The position numbers and the translations under genes were made by a program. Below the pieces are notes generated by a model. The model searched no databases. It was not told the origin of the DNA and saw only the letters and a list, made by a program, of their open reading frames with translations. Positions 33,195-41,886 of a stretch of 64,000 nt of DNA are shown piece after piece. This DNA comes from Trinickia violacea (lineage in GTDB: Bacteria; Pseudomonadota; Gammaproteobacteria; Burkholderiales; Burkholderiaceae). Each line of letters starts with the position of its first letter. Position 1 is the first letter of the stretch. The DNA lies in contig NZ_CP040078.1 of NCBI RefSeq assembly GCF_005280735.1, forward strand, positions 3,410,001 to 3,474,000, written 5' to 3'.

Positions 33195-35478
33195 AAACGA
33201 ACGGTCCACGCAGACGGCCGGGCAAGCTCAAAGCGACGCGGCTCACGAAGGCCTCGTCAAGCCGATCGCCGGACGCGATCCGCGCGCGGGCTTGAACGAG
33301 CTCGACATCGAAGCCATCGTCGACGCGCGCCACCCCGATCCGTTCTCGCAACTCGGCCCGCACCGCACCTCGGACGGCCCCGCGGTGCGCGCGATGCTGC
33401 CCGGCGCGGCGCAAGTCGAAGTGATCGAGCGCGAGTCCGGCGCATCGCTCGGGCATCTGACGCAGGTGCATCCCGGCGGCTTGTTCGCGGGCGTGATCGA
33501 GCGCGCGGCGCCGTATCGCTTGCGCGTCGATTGGCACGGTGCGCAGCAGGAGATCGAAGATACGTATGCATTCGGCCCGGTGCTGTCCGAAGACGCGCTG
33601 CAGCGCCTCGCGCACGCGGACCCCTACGCGGTGCTCGAATGCCTCGGCTCGCGACCATGGGAGATGGACGGTGTGCCGGGCGTGCGCTTCGCGGTGTGGG
33701 CGCCGAATGCAAGGCGCGTGTCGGTGGTCGGCGACTTCAACACCTGGGACGGGCGCCGCCATCCGATGCGGCTGCGCCACGTGGCGGGCGTGTGGGAGCT
33801 GTTCGTGCCGCGCCTCGCCGCCGGCGCGCGCTACAAGTACGAAATCGTCACGCGCGACGGCCACACGCTGCCGCTCAAGGCCGACCCTTGCACGATGCAG
33901 ACCGAGCGCCCGCCCGCGACGGGCTCGATCGTCGCCGACGCCGCGCGCATCGAGCAGTTCCCGTGGACCGACGGCGCCTGGATGACAAGCCGCGCCGGCC
34001 GGCAGACGCCGCACGTGCCCGTCTCCATCTACGAAGTGCACGCCGAATCGTGGCTGCGCGTGAACGAAGAAGGCCGCCGCAATCTCGATTGGTCCGAACT
34101 CGCCGACCGCCTGATTCCGTACGTGCTCAGCATGGGCTTCACGCACGTCGAATTCCTGCCGCTCGCCGAACATCCGTTCGGCGGCTCGTGGGGCTATCAG
34201 CCGCTCTCGCAGTTCGCGCCGTCGGCGCGCTTCGGCAATCCCGAAGGCTTCGCCGCGTTCGTGAACCGCGCGCATGAAGAAGGGCTCGGCGTGATTCTCG
34301 ACTGGGTGCCCGCGCACTTCCCGAACGACGCGCACGGCATGATCGCGTTCGACGGCACGCCGCTCTACGAGCACGCCGATCCGCGCGAGGGGTTCCATCA
34401 GGACTGGAACACGATGATCTACAACCTCGGGCGCAACGAGGTGAGCGCGTATCTGATCGCGTCGGCGCTGGCGTGGCTGTTGCGCTATCACGTCGACGGG
34501 CTGCGCGTCGACGCGGTGGCGTCGATGCTGTACCGCGACTACTCGCGCGGCGAGGGCGAATGGGTGCCGAACCTCTACGGCGGCCGCGAAAACCTCGAAT
34601 CGATCGCGTTCTTGAAGCGCATGAATCACGAAGTCGCACACGCGCCGGGCGTGGGCGGCGCGATCACCGTCGCAGAGGAATCGACGGCGTGGCCGGGCGT
34701 CACCGCACGGCTCGAAGACGGCGGCCTCGGCTTCACGTTCAAGTGGAACATGGGCTGGATGCACGACACGCTCCACTACATGCACGAAGACCCGATCCAT
34801 CGCCGCTACCACCATCACACGATGACCTTCGGCATGGTCTACGCGTACTCCGAGCGCTTCGTGCTGCCGCTCTCGCACGACGAGGTGGTGCACGGCAAGG
34901 GGTCGCTCCTCGGCAAGATGCCGGGCGACCGCTGGCAGCGCTTCGCGAATCTGCGCGCATATTTCGGCTTCATGTGGACGCATCCCGGCAAGAAGCTCAT
35001 GTTCATGGGCGGCGAGTTTGGGCAGATGGCCGAGTTCGATCACGACGGCTCGCCGCACTGGCACTTGCTCGACGACCCGATGCACCACGGCGTGCAGACG
35101 CTCGTGCGCGACCTGAACCGGATGTATGCGGAGGAGCCCGCGCTCCATGCGCTCGATAGCGACGCCGCCGGCTTCGAATGGATCGTCGGCGACGACACGG
35201 CCAACAGCGTATTCGCGTACCGCCGCATGGATGGCGTGGGGCATGAGGTCGTCGTCGTCTGCAATCTGACGCCGGTGCCGCGTCAGGGCTATCGCATCGG
35301 CTTCGCGCGCGCGGGCCGCTGGAGCGAGATTCTCAACACCGATGCGAGCGTCTACGGCGGCTCGAACATGGGCAACGCGGGGCAGATTCATACGGAGGGC
35401 ATCGCAAGCCACGGCAGGCCGCAATCGGCGGCACTGACGCTGCCGCCGCTCGCGACGATCGTGCTGCGCGCGGACTAA
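33187..35478 (+). CDS. glgB: 1,4-alpha-glucan branching enzyme
   Basis: The 763-aa enzyme adds alpha-1,6 branches to the glucan made by GlgE. It has two N-terminal CBM48-type modules (an N1 domain from about 35, then GVRFAVWAPNARRVSVVGDFNTWDGR at about 155). The GH13 barrel carries nucleophile Asp442 in GLRVDAVASMLYRDYSR, Glu497 in VAEESTAWPGVT and LPLSHDEVVHGKGS. The length and domain order match the long two-module form of E. coli. The start at 33187 has AGGGAG upstream and overlaps treS-mak by 8 bases. Confidence 0.97.
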   Translation: MSENERSTQTAGQAQSDAAHEGLVKPIAGRDPRAGLNELDIEAIVDARHPDPFSQLGPHRTSDGPAVRAMLPGAAQVEVIERESGASLGHLTQVHPGGLFAGVIERAAPYRLRVDWHGAQQEIEDTYAFGPVLSEDALQRLAHADPYAVLECLGSRPWEMDGVPGVRFAVWAPNARRVSVVGDFNTWDGRRHPMRLRHVAGVWELFVPRLAAGARYKYEIVTRDGHTLPLKADPCTMQTERPPATGSIVADAARIEQFPWTDGAWMTSRAGRQTPHVPVSIYEVHAESWLRVNEEGRRNLDWSELADRLIPYVLSMGFTHVEFLPLAEHPFGGSWGYQPLSQFAPSARFGNPEGFAAFVNRAHEEGLGVILDWVPAHFPNDAHGMIAFDGTPLYEHADPREGFHQDWNTMIYNLGRNEVSAYLIASALAWLLRYHVDGLRVDAVASMLYRDYSRGEGEWVPNLYGGRENLESIAFLKRMNHEVAHAPGVGGAITVAEESTAWPGVTARLEDGGLGFTFKWNMGWMHDTLHYMHEDPIHRRYHHHTMTFGMVYAYSERFVLPLSHDEVVHGKGSLLGKMPGDRWQRFANLRAYFGFMWTHPGKKLMFMGGEFGQMAEFDHDGSPHWHLLDDPMHHGVQTLVRDLNRMYAEEPALHALDSDAAGFEWIVGDDTANSVFAYRRMDGVGHEVVVVCNLTPVPRQGYRIGFARAGRWSEILNTDASVYGGSNMGNAGQIHTEGIASHGRPQSAALTLPPLATIVLRAD

Positions 35479-35508
35479 AAAAGCCTCCTAACAAATCGAA
35501 CCAATCAC

Positions 35509-37716
35509 ATGGCCAATTCCCTACCCGACAAGCTCGAGCCCGGCATGCCCTACCCGCTCGGCTCGACCTGGGACGGCCTCGGCGTCAACTTCGCCGTGTT
35601 CTCCGCGAACGCGCAGAAGATCGAGCTCTGCCTGTTCGATACGATGGGCCGCAAGGAACTCACGCGCCTGCCGCTGCCCGAGTGCACCGACGAGATCTGG
35701 CACGGCTACCTCCCAGGCGCGCATCCGGGCGCCGTGTATGGCTTTCGAGCCTACGGCCCGTATCAGCCGCAACACGGCCACCGCTTCAATCCCTACAAGC
35801 TGCTGCTCGACCCGTACGCGAAGAAGCTCGTCGGCCATTTCCGCTGGTCCGATCCGCTGTTCGGCTATCGCGTGCATTCGAACCGGCAAGACTTGTCGCT
35901 GGACCGTCGCGACTCGGCTCCGGCGCTGCCGAAGTGCGTCGTCATCGACGAAGCGTTCGACTGGTCGCTCGACGTGCGCCCCAACGTGCCGTGGTCCGAA
36001 ACGATCATCTACGAAGCGCATGTGAAGGGCGTGTCGATGCTGAACCCGGAGTTGCGTCCGCACGAACGCGGCACGTTCTCCGCGCTCTGCTCGCCGCGCT
36101 TTCTCGACCACCTCCGCGAACTCGGCATCACCGCGATCGAACTCTTGCCCGTGCATGCGTTTCTCAACGAACGCTTTCTGGTCTCGCGCGGGCTCACCAA
36201 CTACTGGGGCTACAACACCGCGACGTTCTTCGCGCCGGACCCCAGCTACCTGTCGACCCGCCGCTTGAACGAAATGCGTATCGCCGTGCGGCAACTGCAT
36301 GCCGCGGGCATCGAAGTGATTCTCGACGTCGTCTACAACCACACCTGCGAAGGCAACGAACTCGGCCCGACGATCGCGTGGCGCGGTCTCGACAACGCGA
36401 GCTACTACCGGCTGATTCCCGGCGACGAGCGCCACTACATCAACGACACCGGCTGCGGCAACACGCTGAACCTCTCGCATCCGCGCGTGCTGCAGATGGT
36501 GATGGATTCGCTGCGCTACTGGTCGACCGCGTACAACATCGACGGCTTCCGTTTCGACCTCGGCGTCACGCTCGGCCGCGAAGGCTCCGGCTTCGATCCC
36601 GGCTCGGGCTTTTTCGACGCGATCCGGCAAGACCCGGTGCTGTCGACGCGCAAGCTGATCTCCGAGCCGTGGGACATCGGCCCGGGCGGCTACCAGGTCG
36701 GCCACCATCCGCCCGGCTTCGCCGAATGGAACGACAAGTTCCGCGACAGCGTGCGCCGCTTCTGGCGCGGCGACGCCGGCATGCGGCCCGATCTCGCGGC
36801 GCGCGTCACGGGCTCGGCCGAACTCTTCAATCGCCGCTTTAGAAAGCCGTGGGCGTCGGTCAACTATGTCGCATCGCACGACGGCTTCACGCTCGGCGAC
36901 GTCGTCGCGTTCGAGCACAAGCACAACGACGCGAACGGCGAGGAGAACCGCGACGGCCACAACGAGAACTGGAGCGCGAACTGGGGCGCCGAGGGGCCGA
37001 CGGACGACGCGGTGGTCAACGCCACGCGTGTGCGCGTCGCGCGCTCGATCCTGGCCACCGTCTTCACATCGCTCGGCACGCCGATGCTCGCGGCCGGCGA
37101 CGAGTTCCTGCGCACGCAGCAAGGCAATAACAACGCGTACTGCCAGGACAACGAGATTTCGTGGCTCGACTGGAACCAGGCGGCGACACCCGAAGGCCGG
37201 ACGATGACGGCGTTCACCGCGCGGCTCATTGCGCTGCGCAAGCACCATCCGCTCCTGCGCGAGACGCGTTTTCTGCATGGCGACAAGGAAGTGCTGCCGG
37301 GGGTCAAGGACGTCGGCTGGTTCGACGAACGCGGCGAGCCCCTGACGAGCGAAGCGTGGCAGGACCCGGAGCGGCGCGCGCTCACGCTGCGCCGCGCGGG
37401 CCCTGGCCTCGACGGCGACATCGAGGTGCTGCTGATGATGCTAAACGGGGCGGCAACGCCGCTCAGCTTCAAGCCCCCCCAGCCGCATTGGCAGTGGACC
37501 ATGCTGATCGACACGGCCGCGCCGGACGCGCCGCCGCACCCGCTCGGCGCGGCCGAGCTGACCGTCGGCGAACACGCGTTTGTCGTGCTGGCCGCGCGGC
37601 CTACCAGCTACGTCGCACGACCAGACGAGCCACCGGCCGCAGCCGGGCACGAAGCGGGCGCCACCGTTTACCCGACCGCGCCCGATGCAAACCGCCCTCG
37701 CCGTGGCCCCACGTAA
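35509..37716 (+). CDS. glgX: Glycogen debranching enzyme GlgX
   Basis: The 735-aa isoamylase-type enzyme removes short alpha-1,6 side chains and supplies linear maltooligosaccharides to TreY. It has an N-terminal CBM48 (YPLGSTWDGLGVNFAVFSANAQKIELCLFD) and GH13 motifs DVVYNHTCEG, DGFRFDLGVTLGRE, KLISEPWDIGPGGYQVG and VNYVASHDGFTLGD. The C-terminal tail past residue 690 is low-complexity. It starts 30 bases after glgB. Confidence 0.96.
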   Translation: MANSLPDKLEPGMPYPLGSTWDGLGVNFAVFSANAQKIELCLFDTMGRKELTRLPLPECTDEIWHGYLPGAHPGAVYGFRAYGPYQPQHGHRFNPYKLLLDPYAKKLVGHFRWSDPLFGYRVHSNRQDLSLDRRDSAPALPKCVVIDEAFDWSLDVRPNVPWSETIIYEAHVKGVSMLNPELRPHERGTFSALCSPRFLDHLRELGITAIELLPVHAFLNERFLVSRGLTNYWGYNTATFFAPDPSYLSTRRLNEMRIAVRQLHAAGIEVILDVVYNHTCEGNELGPTIAWRGLDNASYYRLIPGDERHYINDTGCGNTLNLSHPRVLQMVMDSLRYWSTAYNIDGFRFDLGVTLGREGSGFDPGSGFFDAIRQDPVLSTRKLISEPWDIGPGGYQVGHHPPGFAEWNDKFRDSVRRFWRGDAGMRPDLAARVTGSAELFNRRFRKPWASVNYVASHDGFTLGDVVAFEHKHNDANGEENRDGHNENWSANWGAEGPTDDAVVNATRVRVARSILATVFTSLGTPMLAAGDEFLRTQQGNNNAYCQDNEISWLDWNQAATPEGRTMTAFTARLIALRKHHPLLRETRFLHGDKEVLPGVKDVGWFDERGEPLTSEAWQDPERRALTLRRAGPGLDGDIEVLLMMLNGAATPLSFKPPQPHWQWTMLIDTAAPDAPPHPLGAAELTVGEHAFVVLAARPTSYVARPDEPPAAAGHEAGATVYPTAPDANRPRRGPT

Positions 37717-37768
37717 ACCTAAACTTCATGTCATCGACCGGTTGGCGCTCTTTCGAGGATAGAGAACC

Positions 37769-39682
37769 ATGTCCGAATCTCCTTTCGATCCGCATGCACG
37801 CCACTACGTGCAATGCCTGCCGTTCGGCGCCCAATTGCTCGGCGCACAGGGCGCCTCGCCGCGCACGCGCTTTCGCCTGTGGGCGCCGAGCAAACGCACC
37901 GTGCAAGTCGAGATCGTCGGGACGGACGGCGCCCGGCTCGTCGACATGACGCCCACCGGCAACGGCTGGTTCGAAGCCGAGGCCGCATGTGGCGCGGGCA
38001 CGCACTACCGCTACCGGCTCGATGACACGCTCGCCGTGCCCGACCCGGCCTCGCGCTTCCAGCCCGGCGACGTGCACGGCCCGAGCGAAGTCATCGACGC
38101 GCGCGCCTACGAATGGCAGCACACCGGGTGGCGCGGCCGGCCCTGGGAAGAGATGGTGCTCTACGAGCTGCACGTCGGCGCGCTCGGCGGCTATGCGGGC
38201 GTGCAAAAGCGGCTGCCGCGCATCGCCGAGCTCGGCGTGACCGGCATCGAGCTGATGCCGCTCGCCGACTTTTCCGGCGCGCGCAACTGGGGCTACGACG
38301 GCGTGCTGCCCTACGCGCCCGATTCGTCGTACGGGCGGCCCGACGACCTCAAGGCCATGATCGACTGCGCGCACGGGCTCGGGCTCGCCGTGTTCCTCGA
38401 CGTCGTCTACAACCACTTCGGCCCCGACGGCAACTATCTGCACGAATACGCGAAGCCATTCTTCCGCGACGACATCGCGACGCCCTGGGGCCCCGCGATC
38501 GACTTCTCGCGGCCCGAAGTGCGCGACTTCTTCTGCGACAACGCGCTTTACTGGATCAACGAATATCGCTTCGACGGACTGCGGCTCGACGCGGTCCACG
38601 CGATCGGCGACGCCGATTGGCTGCGCGAACTCGCGGATCACGTGCATGGCTCGGTCAAGCACGGGCGGCACGTGCACCTCGTGCTCGAGAACGAGCACAA
38701 CGAGGCCAATCTGCTCGAGACGCACTTCGACGCGCAATGGAACGACGACGCCCACAACGCGCTGCACGTGCTGCTGACGGCCGAGAAGGAGGGCTACTAC
38801 CGCGCGTTCGCGGACAAGCCGATCGACAAGCTCGCGCGCGTGCTCGCGGAGGGCTTCGCGTACCAGGGCGACGCGTCGCCGGCCCACGACGGCAAGCCGC
38901 GCGGCGAGCCGAGCGCGCATCTGCCGCCGACCGTCTTTGTGATGTTCCTGCAGAACCACGACCAGATCGGCAATCGCGCGTTCGGCGAGCGGCTGCGATC
39001 GCTGTGCGCGCCGCAGGCGCTCTTGGCCGCGACCGGCCTTCTGCTGCTCTCGCCGCACATCCCGCTCTTGTTCATGGAGGAGGAATACGGCTCGGCACAG
39101 CCGTTCCTGTTCTTCACCGATTACAGGGGCGAGCTCGCCGACGCGGTGCGCGAAGGACGCCGGCGCGAGTTCGCGAAGTTCGCCGCGTTCAGCGACGAAT
39201 CGATGCGCGCGCGCATCCCCGATCCGAACGATCCGCAGACGTTCGCGCTCTCCTCCCCCGCCGACGACGAAGCAGGCGACACGCGCGGCACGGGCGACCG
39301 CGACGCCTGGCGCCACTTCTACAAATCGGCGCTCGCGGTGCGCGCGAAGCTGATCACGCCGCGCCTTGCGCCCGTGCGCGCGCTCGGCGCGACCGTCCTG
39401 CCATCGGCGAGCGGCCACCCGATGAACGCACTCGTCGCGCGCTGGCGGCTCGCGGACGGCGAGACGCTCGCCATCGCGCTCAATCTGACGCCCGACGCGC
39501 TGCCTTTCACCGAACGCCCCGACGGCATGGTGATCTTCGAAACGCCGCCGCGCGCCCGCGACCGCGTGAACGAGTACGCGCTGCCGCCCTACTCGTTCGT
39601 CGCGTGGATGACGGGCGACGTGAACAGCTACGCGCTCAGGCACGACGCGCGCATCGCCGAAGAACGGGAGCGCGAGGCGTGA
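37769..39682 (+). CDS. treZ: Malto-oligosyltrehalose trehalohydrolase
   Basis: The 637-aa GH13 enzyme cleaves trehalose from the end of malto-oligosyltrehalose. Family signatures are FRLWAPSKRTVQVEIVG in the N-terminal E-set domain, the typical VLYELHVGALGGYAG, YDGVLPYAPDSSYG, DVVYNHFGPDGNYL, DGLRLDAVHAI, VLENEHNEA and FLQNHDQIGNR. GAGGATAGAG precedes the ATG. Its stop overlaps the GTG start of malQ by 4 bases. With TreY, two genes downstream, it completes the TreYZ pathway. Confidence 0.96.
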   Translation: MSESPFDPHARHYVQCLPFGAQLLGAQGASPRTRFRLWAPSKRTVQVEIVGTDGARLVDMTPTGNGWFEAEAACGAGTHYRYRLDDTLAVPDPASRFQPGDVHGPSEVIDARAYEWQHTGWRGRPWEEMVLYELHVGALGGYAGVQKRLPRIAELGVTGIELMPLADFSGARNWGYDGVLPYAPDSSYGRPDDLKAMIDCAHGLGLAVFLDVVYNHFGPDGNYLHEYAKPFFRDDIATPWGPAIDFSRPEVRDFFCDNALYWINEYRFDGLRLDAVHAIGDADWLRELADHVHGSVKHGRHVHLVLENEHNEANLLETHFDAQWNDDAHNALHVLLTAEKEGYYRAFADKPIDKLARVLAEGFAYQGDASPAHDGKPRGEPSAHLPPTVFVMFLQNHDQIGNRAFGERLRSLCAPQALLAATGLLLLSPHIPLLFMEEEYGSAQPFLFFTDYRGELADAVREGRRREFAKFAAFSDESMRARIPDPNDPQTFALSSPADDEAGDTRGTGDRDAWRHFYKSALAVRAKLITPRLAPVRALGATVLPSASGHPMNALVARWRLADGETLAIALNLTPDALPFTERPDGMVIFETPPRARDRVNEYALPPYSFVAWMTGDVNSYALRHDARIAEEREREA

Positions 39683-41886
39683 ACCAAGTCAAATCGCCCG
39701 CGCCGGCCGGAACGCATGCCGAGCTGATCGAACGCCTCGCGGAGCACGCCGGCTTCGAGATCCAATGGGACGACGCGCACGGCATGTCGCGCCACGTGCC
39801 GGCCGGCACGCTCGCCGCGCTGCTCGAGCGCATCGGCCTGCCTTGCGCGACGACCGCCGATGCGAAGCACAGCATGGCCACGCTCGATGCCGAGCTGTCG
39901 GGCCGCAAGCTGCCGCCGCTCATGACCGCCGAGTGCGAGCGCGCGATCGCGCTGCCCGCCGCCGCGGTCAAGTCGGGAAGCCGCTACCGGATCGAACTCG
40001 AAAGCGGCTCGCTGATCGACGGACGCTTCACCGCGCCCAAAGGCGAAGCCGCGCTGCTCGCGCCGATCAGCGAAGCCGGCTATCACACGCTCGTCATCAA
40101 CGATCAGCACGTCCGTCTCGCCGTCGCGCCGCACCGCTGCTATACGGTCGACGACGCCTGGCGCGCGTTCGCGGGCGACGCCGCGCCGCCCGCGACGCTG
40201 TGGGGCATCGGCGTGCAGGCCTACGGCTTGCGCCGGGACGGCGACGGCGGGATCGGCGATTACTCGGCACTCTCGGCGTTTGCGATCGCGAGTGCGAAGC
40301 ACGGGGCGCACGCGCTCGCGATCAGCCCGATGCACGCGGCCTTTAGCGCCGATCCGCACAAGTACAGCCCGTATGCGCCGTCGTCGCGTCTCTACCTGAA
40401 CGTCGCGCATATCGATCCGGGCGCCGTGTTCGGCGCGGCCGCCGCGCGCGCGGCGCTCGACCAGGCCCACATGAACGACGAATGGGCCGCGCTCGAAACG
40501 CTGCCGCTCATCGACTGGCCGCGTGCGGTGCCCGCGAAGCTCAAAGTGCTGCGCGTGCTGTTCGAGCAGTTCTGCACGCATGAGCGCGCCCAGGACACGC
40601 CGCGCGCACTCGAATTCCACACGTTTTGCGCGAACGGCGGCGCGCCGCTCGAAGACCACGCACGCTTCGAAGCGCTGATGGCCGCGCAGCTCGAAGCCGG
40701 CGGCGACGGCCATTGGCGCCACTGGCCCGCGCCTCTCGCCGATCCGCGCAGCGCCGAAGTGGCAGCGTTCGCGCAGGCGCATCGGCACGACGTCGAGTTC
40801 CATCTGTTCCTGCAATGGCTCGCGGCGAAAGGGCTCGCGCACGCGCAGCACGCGGCGCGCGATGCGGGCATGGCGATCGGACTCGTCGCCGATCTCGCCG
40901 TCGGCTGCGACAGCGCGGGCAGCCACGCCTGGTCGTATCGCGACGACATGCTGCAGAGCGTGTCGGTCGGCGCGCCGCCCGACATCTTCAATCAAGCCGG
41001 CCAGTCGTGGGGACTCACGACGTTCTCACCGCGCGCGATGCGCACGCAAGGCTTCGCCGCGTTCATCGACATGCTGCGCGCCGCGTTCGCGCACGCGGGC
41101 GGCATCCGCATCGATCACATCCTCGGCTTGCGGCGATTGTGGCTCGTCCCTGACGGGGAACTTGCGATGAACGGCGCCTACTTGCGCTATCCAGCCGAAG
41201 ACCTGCTGCGGTTGATCGCGCTCGAATCGTCGCGCCATCGCGCGATCGTGATCGGCGAGGACCTCGGCACCATTCCGCCCGGCTTCCGCGAGCGTCTCGC
41301 CGATCGCGGCCTGCTCGGCATTCGCGTGCTGTGGTTCGAGCACGCGCATCACGGCGCCGCGTTCAAGCCGCCCGGCGAATGGGGACGCTCCGCACTCGCC
41401 ACCACGACGACGCACGATCTGCCGACTATCGCCGGCTGGTGGCGCGGCGCCGACATCGACTGGCGCAACCGCATCGGCCAAACCGCCGCGCGCGCCGACG
41501 GACGCGACCCGGTCGCGCTCGCGCAAGCCGAGCGCGCGGCCGACCGCGACGCGCTGTGGCATGCGTTTCAGCGCGCGCATCTCGCGCCGCAGAACGTCGG
41601 CGCGCCCCCGGTCGATCACGCGCCCGTCGACGAAGCGCTGGCGTTCGTATCGGCAACGCCGGCGCCGATCGTCACGTATCCGCTCGAGGACCTGCTCGGG
41701 CTCGTCGATCAGCCGAACCTGCCCGGCTCGATCGACGAACATCCGAATTGGCGGCGGCGCATCGCTCAAGCCGTCGACGAGCTGTTTGCGGACGCGGTCT
41801 TCGCCGACCGGCTGCTGGCCGTCGCGCGCGCACGTTCGGACGCATCGTCATCCCACCCACGGCCCAACTCCGCCCGCACGCCATGA
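39679..41886 (+). CDS. malQ: 4-alpha-glucanotransferase (amylomaltase, GH77)
   Basis: The 735-aa GH77 disproportionating enzyme transfers glucan segments and recycles maltose and maltotriose. The GH77 core has WGIGVQAYGLRRDGDGGIGDYS, KYSPYAPSSRLYLN, nucleophile region GIRIDHILGLRRLWLVP, VIGEDLGTIPPGF and TTTHDLPTIAGWW. The N-terminal about 170 residues form the extra beta-sandwich seen in the long proteobacterial form. GTG start in a GTGA overlap with treZ; ATGA overlap with treY at the other end, so the three are translationally coupled. Confidence 0.95.
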   Translation: MNQVKSPAPAGTHAELIERLAEHAGFEIQWDDAHGMSRHVPAGTLAALLERIGLPCATTADAKHSMATLDAELSGRKLPPLMTAECERAIALPAAAVKSGSRYRIELESGSLIDGRFTAPKGEAALLAPISEAGYHTLVINDQHVRLAVAPHRCYTVDDAWRAFAGDAAPPATLWGIGVQAYGLRRDGDGGIGDYSALSAFAIASAKHGAHALAISPMHAAFSADPHKYSPYAPSSRLYLNVAHIDPGAVFGAAAARAALDQAHMNDEWAALETLPLIDWPRAVPAKLKVLRVLFEQFCTHERAQDTPRALEFHTFCANGGAPLEDHARFEALMAAQLEAGGDGHWRHWPAPLADPRSAEVAAFAQAHRHDVEFHLFLQWLAAKGLAHAQHAARDAGMAIGLVADLAVGCDSAGSHAWSYRDDMLQSVSVGAPPDIFNQAGQSWGLTTFSPRAMRTQGFAAFIDMLRAAFAHAGGIRIDHILGLRRLWLVPDGELAMNGAYLRYPAEDLLRLIALESSRHRAIVIGEDLGTIPPGFRERLADRGLLGIRVLWFEHAHHGAAFKPPGEWGRSALATTTTHDLPTIAGWWRGADIDWRNRIGQTAARADGRDPVALAQAERAADRDALWHAFQRAHLAPQNVGAPPVDHAPVDEALAFVSATPAPIVTYPLEDLLGLVDQPNLPGSIDEHPNWRRRIAQAVDELFADAVFADRLLAVARARSDASSSHPRPNSARTP

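Noticed and set aside
38113..39678. Long open frame inside treZ that fuses upstream of malQ
   Set aside because: The upstream part is an Arg-rich out-of-frame translation of treZ; the real malQ begins at the GTG in the GTGA overlap.
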